From Wyeomyia smithii (Eukaryota > Arthropoda > Insecta > Diptera > Culicidae): a DNA stretch of 64,000 nucleotides. Position 1 is the stretch's first letter, and the number at the start of each line of letters is the position of its first letter. Position numbers and translations under genes: made by a program. This document shows positions 38,297 to 48,039 of the stretch, one piece after another. Location: contig NC_073696.1 of NCBI RefSeq assembly GCF_029784165.1, positions 169,994,912-170,058,911 of the forward strand. The letters are read 5' to 3'. A model generated the notes under the pieces. That model did no database searches, was not told where the DNA came from, and saw only the letters and a program-made list of their open reading frames with translations.

Positions 38297-39406
38297 CTGT
38301 AAATATTTTGTATAATACAGCTTTTTTTTATTTTAAGCCTATTTTACTTTTTAAAAAACTCAATAATGTGAAAGAAAAATATGCCGAAAATGATAACTAC
38401 ATCCTACCCTATCAAATGAAGATTTGTTCAGCTACACTAAGATATAAATAGTTTATAATTCCATATGTTACTACATATAATAATAATTTACTACTACATG
38501 CATAATAATTTTGTTCAAGCAAAAGGTTTTATAGCCGTAAAATTACGTTTTTTTTTCTTCACGCTGAATTCTATATAAGGGACCGTCTTAAAAACATTTC
38601 TTGCCTATACACTTCTCTAATGGTAAATCGCTTATGAATGCATTGTTTTTCTAAGAAAATATTGTATATTGTGAGGGTCGAATGATATTTGATAACAATA
38701 ATGAAACATGATAGTCAGAACAAAACAAAGGCCACGAGATATACTCTTATAACCCCTCATACCCCTTCATGGTCTTTCGACAACTCGAACCCGAGACTCA
38801 AAATGATGTCACCGGAGTCTTTTGAGTTCACCAAAACCAAAACTCACACAAAGCTAAATCAGACGAATACGTTGATTGCCCAAGCAGCAAATTTTGTTGT
38901 TATAAAGAGTTATGTACATTACAGCAATAAATTGAAATACGAAATTCATGTTGCTACTACAATTCACCTCATTTTACAACAATCAAAAAAGTTCAGGAGC
39001 TAATTGCAGCATTTTCGGTGTTTCCACACGTTTCAAGAATGAAACATAAAGTCAAATATTGTAATCACCCCCGTGACGCCCATTCCATAACGCACCTTGT
39101 TGAACTACACACTGCCCTGAGAGGGTTATTGTTATGACTGAGAGAGAATATCACCTCACGCGCAGAGATAGCAGCGATTTACTGTTATAAGGCAGGTATT
39201 TTTTCATAATCCTTTCACACTACAGCGGATATCATGTGATATTGCCAATCTTGATATCTGATGTCATACACCAAGTTTCGCGTAAAAACTAGACGTAGAG
39301 TAAACAGGTATATTACGCCCCCCAAGGAACATTGTCAATATTGTACATATGTTTATCACTAATAAAAAATCTTTCATGCAATTAGATACGCTATTTAGCT
39401 GGTAAT

Positions 39407-39817
39407 CACGGATGGTATTCCACGCGATTTTTCGGGACTCGTAAGTAATCTACGTAGAAAACTGTATTCAACGTTCTCTACGGTAGAAAACCTCTTGTAA
39501 ATAGAAAACTCTCCAACACCCGAAAATTCACAGTATTATGACTCATACCATTCGCTGCGCTAATTAGGTGTATTTAAGTAACGGGAGAATTTATATAACA
39601 AAAAAAAAGAAACACGAAGAAGCAAGAAAGTGTTTTTCCGGGCTACTTGTGTTTATGGCGAAACAAGCAATGATAAAGAAACTCTCATGTAATTCACCAC
39701 ACAAATCTCTTTGCAGATTTTCGTAGAATACTCGTTTTTGCTTAGGTATTCTACCAGAGGTGTTCTACGTAGAAAACTCGTCGAAAACTGCATGAGGTTT
39801 TCTACATGACATCCCTG
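39407..39817. mobile_element. hAT-like miniature element with iterated GTAGAAAAC
   Basis: The ends are CACGGATGGTA and ACATGACATCCCTG (reverse CAGGGATGTCATGT). GTAGAAAAC or its complement occurs at about 39456, 39483, 39768 and 39798. The flanking octamers CTGGTAAT and CCAGTAAT agree at six of eight positions, a possible aged 8-bp duplication. Confidence 0.5.
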
Positions 39818-40664
39818 CCAGTAATGCACTGCTTTTATTTTGCATTTTTCCCGATTTTTTCCCGCCTGATCTCAAGAAATTTCCGATTGTCAAAAACGCT
39901 AACTGGGTTGCAAAACTAACAGCACTCTTCATGTAAAAGTTTTTTTTGTTCAAGTCGTTGAAAAGAGTCATGGGAAGTTAGGGGTGAACAATAAACTACT
40001 GAACCTTACACTTAGAATATTTTGATTGAATTGATTATTCAGGAAACAAAACTTATGACACAGATTCACAACTTTTCCAGCATTTCGATTTGCTCATACA
40101 TCAAAGTAGCATCCCATCTTAGCCTCATAGCATCTCCAACGTTTTCGCATGCAGCGCTGAAAATGGGCAAGCTAGTCAAAATAAGTGAGATCAGTGACCA
40201 AAATTTCGAGAAATGGTACCAAAAAGTGACTTCAAAAATTAAAACTTGAAGAAAGGGACCAAAATTTGACTTCAAAACCTAAAAGAGTAACTTGAAAAAC
40301 AGAAAAATGATCTTAAGTTATCATTTTTCAAATTGAAGGGTTTTTGTACACAACATGTCTTGGAAAACCCGTTCAAGAGAAAACAGTTTTTTTAATTTCT
40401 GTTGAACTTTTCAAGAAATCAAAATTAAATATTCGCATGACAAAATCGATAACAATATCGAATTCAACTTGAAACGCAAAAGAAAAAGTTGTTTTTGGTC
40501 TTCCATTTTAAATTTTAAAACACTATGTTTTTTCCTGAAATTTCTTTATTAGTATTTTTTCTTAGAAATTTACACCTTTTTAAGTTTTTATTTCTTCATG
40601 CTCGAACAACCATCAATGTTTAGTTTACATTATGCAACTTTAAAAAAATATTAATTTTCACGTG

Positions 40665-41237
40665 GGACTACGTCTTTCTTCACTATACTAAGGTACATTC
40701 TGTGAAAACTGGATTGAACATGTAACGTTATTGGTTGGCGGTATGGAAGATTTTAAATGCTAATAGCGCTCAAACAACTGTTCCGATTTCAATAGGTAAT
40801 ATACCGTTGAAAAGCTAAAATATACAAGATTTGTATAACATGATAATTTTAGTTAACGTTTTTTATTACTCCGTGAAAATTGCGGAAAAGTTTGATCCAC
40901 ATACATTTTTCATACGATTGGTATATTTCCCTAACGCAGACTTCAAAAACATAGACGAAATGATTTCATGCATTCAGTAATTGGCTAGCAATGCCAGCCA
41001 ATTGGCATCGCATTCATCACCCAACGTAAGCGACGATGAAAGAAAGCAGATGCTTCCACGTGATTAGTTCTTCCCCCAATCACCAAAGTTCCCCACACCG
41101 AGTAACGCTCCGTGTTGAGAGAAAATCATTGCTGGTCGACCGTCAAGGCGAGTGAGTTGGACCCCACCAGTGGTAATCTAATTCAGATATCGTTGTTGGG
41201 ATACAGCCCGAAATTGGACGTGAACGGCACTGGGGAC
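40665..41237 (+). repeat. Copy of the GACGTGGGACTA-ended repeat, opposite orientation
   Basis: Starts CACGTGGGACTACGTCTTTC and matches the right-hand third of the elements at 48040-49589 and 49631-53606 in reverse. It stops where the TACAGAT element begins at about 41238; the rest of the copy is not recognisable after 41886. A degraded frame encodes the same protein-like stretch seen in the other copies (IDEMIS, ASQLA). Confidence 0.7.
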
Positions 41238-41885
41238 CACTGTTGCCAACTGTACAGATTCATCTGGAAATGTACAGATTTTCTCGGTTTTTTCGGTACA
41301 GTTTTCCCGTCAGATTACAGATTTCGAGATCAGTACAGATTTTTTAGACGGTTAGAAAGGATTAGACAAAACTTTTTGGCCGACTCTGCAACGATACAAT
41401 GAATGCAATCTTGCAATCCACGCATTTAGAATTTACTGCCAAATCTCGGTAATTTGCTGCCGAAAATGGCACAACTCGGTTAAAAAACGGCAGTTGTTAC
41501 ATTTTTTCGTAAATTTAACCGATTTAACCAAACAAAAATGTTGGCAAATATCCGAAATATCGGTAGTGTTACTGAATTATGGGTTTCATTGTTTTTTGAC
41601 TGAAGGGGATTGAACCGCCATGGCTCGGTAATATGCATTACCGAGCCCCATTCTTAAGTGTGCAAAAGTTTGATTGACAATCGAGCTAATAGTTTGGAAT
41701 TGACATTAACTGAGTCAACGCAGTCCCAGTTTTCTCTAAACAATTCACTTTGAAACTGTATAAATATAAAAAATAAAAACTTTGGGCCAGTGCTACAGAT
41801 TTTGGTACAGATTTTTCCCAGAAACAGTACAGATGAAAAAGATATTTACAGCTCCCAGTACAGATGAAAATGTGGCAACACTGCA
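41238..41885. mobile_element. Inverted-repeat element with iterated TACAGAT
   Basis: The left end CACTGTTGCCAACTGTACAG and the right end GTACAGATGAAAATGTGGCAA-CACTG are inverted (CAGTGTTGCCA). TACAGAT or TACAGATT occurs about ten times, clustered near both ends (41261-41342 and 41793-41868). A CAGTGTTGCCA terminus is typical of hAT-group elements, but I see no clean 8-bp duplication. Confidence 0.6.
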
Positions 41886-42058
41886 CAGGAGGTTGGTTCC
41901 ATGAACCGCTACGGATACCCAATAGTCTCATATCTTATTTTTCGCATGTTTCCGAATAAATGGACTGGGGCGTTAAACCCCGGGGGAAGAGGAGGGGATA
42001 CCGTTTTATACATGCTTACCCTTTGAATTCTGAAATCGAGTTACGCGATAGCATATGA

Positions 42059-42375
42059 CAGCGGTTCTCAACCTGAGGGTACGCGTACCTCTGGGAGTAC
42101 TCGAAAGCCTTCAGGGGGTACGCGAAAAAAATCAGTAATGGCGGACAAAGCAATTTTTCTTTATAATACTTATTTTGTTGTTCAATCTTGCTCTTAAAAC
42201 ACGACTGTAGCAATCAAATAAACCATAGTTTAATTTGCAACCTTAACTAAACTACCACCACATGATTTACCACTACTCTCTCCCACTCTGCGAGAACATT
42301 TCAAACCAGGGGGTACAATCGATATGAAAAATATCGCCAAGGGGTACGCGGAGAAAAAAACGTTGAGAAGCGCTG
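42059..42375. mobile_element. 317-bp hAT miniature element, 8-bp target duplication
   Basis: Starts CAGCGGTTCTCAACCTGAGG and ends CGTTGAGAAGCGCTG, closely matching the classic hAT terminus CAGNGGTTCTCAA. Flanked by exact GCATATGA at 42051-42058 and 42376-42383. GGGGTACGCG-like phrases occur near both ends. No coding frame. Confidence 0.92.
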
Positions 42376-42736
42376 GCATATGACATCCGCTATAGTGTGA
42401 ACAAGGTATCAATCAGCTCAACTCATCGAATTTTTTTTAGCGGTAGAGTTAAAAAGTTTCGACTTCTCGATGAAAGTGACAACGCAAAATTGTGGAAAAC
42501 GAAACATTTTTTCATTATTCGAATATTTTGACTTCTCGAAGAAATTTTTCAACTTCAGAGAAGTGGAGCTTAAAAGCGACAGAGTTTCCCTTTTTTGAAC
42601 GGTCAAAAATGCAAAGGTGAAAATCCAAACATTTATTAAACGCCAAAGGTCTTAGAAACGGCGAGACCTGGAATTATCCCAAAAATTTTCTTTCTAACAT
42701 CAGGAAAATTGCATAACATGTTGAAACAACTATTAG

Positions 42737-42852
42737 TATACAGGACAATTGCGGGGCTAGCACTGCCATCCTATTGATACCAACAGTCTCTCCCGAGCCA
42801 GAATGCGAACATAAGACGGCTGGCTTGTTAGGCCAGTGTCGTTCCTCGAGAC
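42737..42852 (-). mobile_element. tRNA-derived SINE, family 2, tail-truncated
   Basis: Minus strand: TCTCGAGGAACGACACTGGC, AACAAGCCAGCCG and CTCGGGAGAGACTGTT, then GCTAGCCCCGCAATTGTCC. It matches the head and middle of the complete copy at 58149-58362. The CAAGGCTTTGCTT tail is absent. Confidence 0.75.
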
Positions 42853-42903
42853 AAGCTGTGAGGTTATTTCTGGAAGTTTAATGAATACAATTATGGTATT
42901 ATA

Positions 42904-44297
42904 AAGGTGAACTTCGATATAAGGTACATTTCGATTTTGAAAATGTACTTTATATCGAATTGTACATTATATCGAATCATGAAACATCTTCAGCAATATA
43001 GCTTTAAATACTTTATTTAGTTTTCTTTTGTCTACATATAGTTTTCTTGGAAATAGAAACCAACTATAAGTATGAACCAACTTGTTTTTTGGCTTTTTAG
43101 GGAGACTTTTAGCCTCATGTGATAGTTGGTCTCCAAAACGTATGCCATCTAAGGAATCAGAAAGGAAAAAAAAATGCAAGCCGCTTTGTTATTATTACTA
43201 ATTTTTATTTGAACATTCATTTGCATACATACAATTTTTTATTGAAACTATTTCTTAAAGTAGCAACTTGTCAATTATATATGTTGTTATATTTTTTGGT
43301 ACGATGTACAGTCCCTCTACAATTATGGGCCAGTCAACGTGTTATCTGAATGTTCATAAATAGATATAAAATCGGAAAAATTATCAACTACGAATGTTTT
43401 ACTATCTATCTCTGTGTTCCAATGTGTACTTTCGATCAACAATGAGTTTCACTGCAGTTGATGCGTTTAAATCGGTTGGGAAAAAAATTTCACTTACATA
43501 GCAAAAGACACAATTATGGGTCACTTTTGTCATTCAAAATCATTTAGTCTATAAAATCGTCAAAAAACAAAACGCAAGTTGTTTTATTAAGCTTGTAAAC
43601 AAGTTATTTTATTCAGTCTTGATGCATTATCATGTAATAGTAATAAAAATTGCCACAATATGGACTGACCCACAATTGTGCACCGCAAAATGTAACATTA
43701 CTACAATTATGGGTCACTTCACATGTTGCACCGAGCAGAATTATAGTTTTTAGTGACATTTTCAACTTTAAATCATTTTATTCGTTTAAATGAGGTTACA
43801 AGTGAGATAGAAAAAATACCACTAATAAAAATTATTTTGTTTCGTGAGAATAGACGTATTTGAGTAAAAGTGACCCATAATTGTAGCTGACCCATGACTG
43901 TGGAGGCACTGTATAAGAACCATGAATATTTGCTTACGGCTTTTCCAATAATTTCTTCGTCCTTCAGGATTGCAAAATCTGCAGATTCTTCATGGATTAA
44001 GCATATATCATGCATCATATTTTTTCAGCAACATAAAATTTTTTGAACAGTTTTTTCAAACTTCCGCTTCCGCTAAGTGTAACGCAAATTATGGACACTC
44101 CCCAAATGATATTGTTTTATAGAAATTTCAATATTAATTTCGGAGTTATTTGTCACATAATAAACATATGTACCTTATATCGAGTGATATCGGAGGTACG
44201 TTTTTTTGTAAGATTTGGACTACTGCGACCATTATTTTGATCTTTTGTGGTAAAGAGGTACGTTATAACCGGGGTATTTTATATCGAAGTTCGCCTT
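42904..44297. mobile_element. 1.4-kb TA-flanked element, ends AAGGTGAACTTCGATATAA
   Basis: The left end AAGGTGAACTTCGATATAA and the right end TATATCGAAGTTCGCCTT are inverted and abut TA on both sides. Related TATATCGA phrases recur inside (42952, 42970, 44175). It contains the younger element 43309-43911. Without that insertion it is about 790 bp, so it is non-autonomous. Confidence 0.75.
43309..43911. mobile_element. TA-flanked miniature element, nested, iterated ACAATTATGGGTCAC
   Basis: Starts CAGTCCCTCTACAATTATGG and ends CATGACTGTGGAGGCACTG, between TA dinucleotides at 43307-43308 and 43912-43913. The phrase ACAATTATGGGTCA or its complement recurs at about 43510, 43704 and 43869. Same family as 25049-26008. 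Confidence 0.8.
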
Positions 44298-44393
44298 TAT
44301 TTACTAAAAATTTATTTGGTTTCAAAAAATCGCTATTTCAAGACTGAAATTGATGTAGACAGCTTTTTTTAAAAAAAGGGGATTGTTACTTAC

Positions 44394-44683
44394 CGGGTCA
44401 TTGCTATTTTTTCTGTGACATATAACGTTCACGTACACTGATGATGGACCTTCTAACCCTTCCTTATCCAAACGCTGGTTTAATATAATATTCTTTGAAT
44501 TGTTTGATATCGTAACTGGTGAATCTTTTTCACGCAAGGATAATGTAATATCAGCTGCCGGGTCACCATTGACGCTCAATGTCCCAAGAACGGATCCAAC
44601 TGTAGCGTTTTCACTAGCCAAAAAGTTTTCTGCGGATCCTCCTTCTGCTAAATAGCATCTTGAATCTATAAGGTGCATATGAG
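44394..44683 (-). CDS. Cadherin gene, exon with first extracellular repeat
   Basis: The acceptor TATTTTTCAG precedes 44683; the donor CCG then GTAAGT follows 44394. The exon reads two bases, then 96 codons: CYLAEGGSAENFLASEN starts the first repeat, and GPSSVYVNVIC with NDP ends it in phase 0, joining SFLIPVNI of the next exon. The paired cysteines (CYLAEGG and NVIC) resemble the disulphide-bearing first repeat of the Cad99C/PCDH15 group, from memory. The signal peptide and start codon must lie in an exon above 44683; I could not identify it between 44700 and the window end. The open frame extends upstream only by chance. Confidence 0.88.
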
Positions 44684-44748
44684 CTGAAAAATACTTATAT
44701 TTAGACATAGCTCTATAGAAATAGTGAAAAACAATTTGAAATGACGTA

Positions 44749-44912
44749 CAGTCGAATCGCTGTATAGCAACATCGCAAGGGACCGTCGTTATAGAGAAAT
44801 GTCGCAATAAAACGAATAATTTTTCTGAATATGAAGCAGAAATGACCATTGAGAATGTCGCTATAGAGAGATTTGTCGCTATATAAGTTGTCGTAATAGA
44901 GGGCTTCAACTG
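44749..44912. mobile_element. 164-bp TA-flanked miniature element (pogo/Tc1-like ends)
   Basis: Starts CAGTCGAATCGCTGTATAGC and ends GAGGGCTTCAACTG between TA dinucleotides. GTCGCTATA-type phrases repeat inside. Ends of the form CAGTTGAANC followed by ATAGCGAC are typical of pogo-group miniature elements. Confidence 0.6.
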
Positions 44913-44923
44913 TATATCCAAAC

Positions 44924-45287
44924 CAGGGATGTTACGGATGTGATTTTTCAGACATCTGCAGATGTGGATGAGGATGCGGATATGTGATTACGGATGCAGA
45001 TGTAGATGCGGATGTTAATTTTCATGCGGATGTTCCGTATTTGCGGATGCGGATATCCCTAGCATCCCTCGAGTTTTATTTTGCTTATTTCGCATGATCG
45101 TGTCCCAGTGCAAAAGTTATTCAAGCGAGCAGCAAATAAATCAATGAAATTTTTTCTACAAAATTTTATGAAGCGATATTTTTCCTCAACATCCACATGG
45201 TATGATGCGGATGCGAATGCGGATGTCAATTTTCATGCGGATGTTCCGCAGTTACAGATGCGGATGCGGATATCCGTAACATTCCTA
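44924..45287. mobile_element. hAT-like miniature element with iterated GATGCGGAT
   Basis: Starts CAGGGATGTTACGGATG and ends ATCCGTAACATTCCTA. Flanked by ATCCAAAC and ATCAAAAC, seven of eight identical. GATGCGGAT or GGATGCGGATAT recurs at least eight times in two clusters (44963-45055 and 45202-45272), each including CATGCGGATGTTCCG. Confidence 0.7.
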
Positions 45288-45295
45288 ATCAAAAC

Positions 45296-45717
45296 GGTTG
45301 ATTTCCAAACATTTGTCGTAGCTCTAGTTGTACACTAATTGCAGCCTGGTAGCCTAATCTAATTGGTAGCTTGAGCAAAACCACGACTAATGATCTGAAA
45401 ATACGAACAAATCTAATCGACTATTCTTGATTTGAATAAAACTTTGCACACGTATCTATTTGAGCATTTCCTGCGGGTGAACAATTTTTTTGACTCAAGA
45501 GAAGTTTTCTAAAAGGACGTATGTATTTTGGCATTAGTTTTTCCTTCAAACCATTCAAAGTATTGTAGCTTAGAAACCTTCAGTCGTTTAGAAAAACTAT
45601 CTGACATTAAATTCATTAGTTCACTGAATTTTTTTTTTCGGTGATCAATTTTCACTGCAAACATGCAAAAATAATGTATTAATTTATTGCAGTATTTGCC
45701 GTTTGATTACGAACTAC
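45296..45717. other. No gene; contains a shared 70-bp repeat
   Basis: 45620-45690 matches 18402-18462 inverted (TTCATTAGTTCACTGAATTT and TCAATTTTCACTGCAA). Nothing else recognised. Confidence 0.4.
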
Positions 45718-45854
45718 AAAGCGAAGCAAAGCCTTGGTGCTGCTTTCCGATTCGGAACTTAACCTTCTGTTTTTATACACAGACGTCGCAGCCGACTGTT
45801 CAGTATACAGGACAATTGCGGGGCTAGCGCTACGATCCTACTGACACTAACAGT
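45718..45854 (-). mobile_element. tRNA-derived SINE, family 2, tail part, split by hAT
   Basis: Plus strand reads AAAGCGAAGCAAAGCCTTGG through ACAATTGCGGGGCTAGCG to CTAACAGT; these are the reverse complement of the body and tail of the copy at 58149-58362. The copy resumes at 47336 with CTCTCCCGAGCC, after the hAT-like insertion. The tRNA head is lost soon after. Confidence 0.8.
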
Positions 45855-47327
45855 TAGAGATGGGAAAACTATCAGTAACTACTGATAGTTCTAAGCAAGA
45901 AAAAATATCATTAACTATCAGTAAAGTTTTTCTCTTACTGATATTGTCTGATTTTTTTTTTTGTACGAGAAGTAGATCTCTACAGTCATGTAATTTTCAC
46001 ATAGGCGCAACTAATAAAATTTTTTAGGGGGGCTATTTTACCCAACTTTCCATTGAAAAAATATCGATGAAATAACAATTGTAAAAAGTATCGATAAACG
46101 CTTAAATGCTTTTTCAATTAAATATTGCGTAACAAAGTGTCGTAACAAAAAAAAAATCAATACAATAAAAAATATCACTTCGATCGGGATTGAATCCCCT
46201 AACTAATGGATTGAGGCGTTAACGCAAACCTCTTTCGGCAAAGGTGATTCAGTATTGAGTAGAGCTAGATATGAGAATGTATAGGTTTTTACCCGTTAAC
46301 ATTCAAGTTCATTAAGGCAGTTGTCTGCCTGTCAGTTGTTTTTCGTTGATGGTATTGCATAATTTTTCGAACTAATTTCTATTTTTAACAACGGCTTCTA
46401 TCCTTAACATTCAAGTTCATTAAGGCAGACAATGTGTGCAGCAGGGGAAGCGAATAAAAGCGAACCGTCCCCCGTAGTTTAATTGGTCAAATCTCCATGC
46501 TGGAGACAGGGAGATTGCGGGATCAAGTCCTGTTGGGATGCGGTATATTTTCCCGAATTTGTATCATATTTCCAGTTCGCTTATTTTTCGCTTCCCCTGC
46601 TGCACACATTGTCTGCCTTAATGAACTTGAATGTTAAGGATAGAAGCCGTTGTTAAAAATAGAAATTAGTTCGAAAAATTATGCAATACCATCAACGAAA
46701 AACAATGTCGAGCCAAGGTTGCTTTAACTAAAGGTACAGCTAAATAAAGCAACGCCAACAAGAAATGTAGTCGCGTTGATAATTTGCTTGCAAATTACTG
46801 ATATTTACTGATAGTACCGTGGAATGGGGTGAAATTGATCAGTGGGGTGAAATTGATCACCTGAAAATCCGTGATAAAAAATACTAATCAAAAGATATTG
46901 CTCTTACAACACTAGACAATGTTAACGTGTCCTCAAACGCAACTTTTGCACGATTCACATACCTGTCAAAGTTAACCCATGCAAGCCCGGTGCAATTTTT
47001 CATATTTTCGAAAAATTCTTCTAACTCAGTCAAAACTCAATCAAATTTGATCAAAAAACTTTCCAAACAACAAAAAAAAGTTTTGAATTTACTTAAAGTA
47101 ATCTTAGTTGAGGGTTAATTACGTTAAATTTGGAGAAGTGAGTACAGTTTGAAAAAAGCTCAAAAAATGTAATTTTCAACAATGATACCATTAAAGAAAT
47201 ACAGATGAATTCGCAGGAAACCACAAAGATTTTAATTTCAGAGCTAGTTCTTGAGCTTTTGCAACAAACCGAATTGAAATTGGTCTAATGACGATCAATT
47301 TATTTTTAATGATAGTTTCCATCACTA
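45855..47327. mobile_element. 1.47-kb hAT-like element inserted in a SINE, contains tRNA-like palindrome
   Basis: Starts TAGAGATGGGAAAACTATCA and ends ATGATAGTTTCCATCACTA. It is flanked by exact CTAACAGT (45847-45854 and 47328-47335), which also restores the interrupted SINE. Subterminal CTATCAGTA/TACTGATAG occurs at 45870, 45882, 45917, 45935 and again at 46797-46812. No transposase frame. The interior holds the palindrome 46336-46705 and, near 46180-46260, a second weak tRNA-like stretch with GGGATTCAATCCC on the minus strand. Confidence 0.85.
46336..46705 (+). other. Palindrome (~130-bp arms) with tRNA-like sequence in the loop
   Basis: The left arm 46336-46465 and right arm 46575-46705 are inverted copies with very few differences (CGAATAAAAGCGAAC against GTTCGCTTATTTTTCG at the inner edge). 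The 109-bp spacer contains a tRNA-like fold at 46468-46541: D-arm GTTT/AAAT around AATTGGTC, a stem CTCC/GGAG in the anticodon position with only a five-base loop, and a T-arm GCGGG/CCTGT around ATCAAGT. The acceptor pairs five of seven. The D-loop and T-loop fit the polymerase III A and B boxes roughly. The anticodon arm is not canonical, so this is not an ordinary tRNA gene. TAACATTCAAGTTCATTAAG also occurs outside the left arm at 46297. Confidence 0.75.
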
Positions 47328-47335
47328 CTAACAGT

Positions 47336-48013
47336 CTCTCCCGAGCCTTGAGGCTTTGATTGTAGTCAAAACGTTAGTCAAACGAAGTCAAATTGTTTCA
47401 TCTGTTTGTTTGCATCGCATAAATTCAATAGACAAGGTGCTCTACGTTTTTCACAGTTTAATGCTCATTCTACCCGCACCGATGAAACTTCAAAAGATCC
47501 AAGTACTGTGTGTGTATGCTTTTCTATTGCAACCTTTGTTATTGTTTCTATAGCTTTTTTTGGTTTTGCAACCCGCACAACCATTAACTAGGAACAGTTG
47601 TAAATCGCAATTTCGCGGAAGCCGCGATTTCCGTGAAATTCAGCATCAGCCGCGAAATTTACAAAAACCCGTGAAATGCCGCGAAGGCAATGAAAAGTAG
47701 CAACATCCTATGTCAATCTTGAAACATTTCGATTTAAAACTTGCAAAATTCATGAAAACCAGTAACACGGGCAATGCTAAAGTTTAATGGCACTTCAATG
47801 GCAAAGAGACATCTTTTCCTACGCAACTAATAATATGAAACGGTACTAATGCTTTCTTACGCGATTATGTCAGCGTGCATTGAATTTTCTTCGGACGGTT
47901 CGGTTAATAGATCATCTTCGAGCAAAGACTTTGGCGATTGGTGACCTCCACGATAGAATTCTAGTGTGAAGTTGCAAGATGAACTAAGTACAAGCAACTA
48001 TTTTAAAAAGTTA
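47336..48013. other. SINE remnant then unidentified sequence
   Basis: 47336-47347 completes the split SINE. The rest is unidentified, apart from repeated CCGCGAAATT/GCGATTTCCGTG phrases at 47605-47690 that may be a small degraded element. Confidence 0.4.
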
Positions 48014-48039
48014 AAGGGCTTGAGTGCACAAACGTAGGC

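Larger units (their letters stand above)
38297..44393 (-). other. Cadherin intron (6.1 kb) filled with mobile DNA
   Basis: Phase-0 junctions at both ends. Named contents are elements at 39407, 40665, 41238, 42059, 42737 and 42904-44297, the last with a nested element. The stretches 38297-39400 and 39825-40660 hold nothing I recognise. Confidence 0.85.

Noticed and set aside
38689..39003. 104-codon plus-strand frame
   Set aside because: Thr- and Lys-rich with no domain, in a cadherin intron on the opposite strand, and consistent with chance in AT-rich DNA.
43773..44018. 81-codon minus-strand frame near the cadherin gene as an additional cadherin exon
   Set aside because: It has no cadherin motif and overlaps the end of a miniature element. 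The flanking exons already join in phase without it.
45345..45405. tRNA-like AATCTAATTGGTAGCTTGAG
   Set aside because: Only an A-box-like stretch is present; no T-arm or B-box follows at the right distance.
46468..46541. Functional tRNA gene
   Set aside because: The anticodon stem leaves a five-base loop or lacks U33, the acceptor pairs only five of seven, and there is no clear discriminator or terminator. Best described as tRNA-like.
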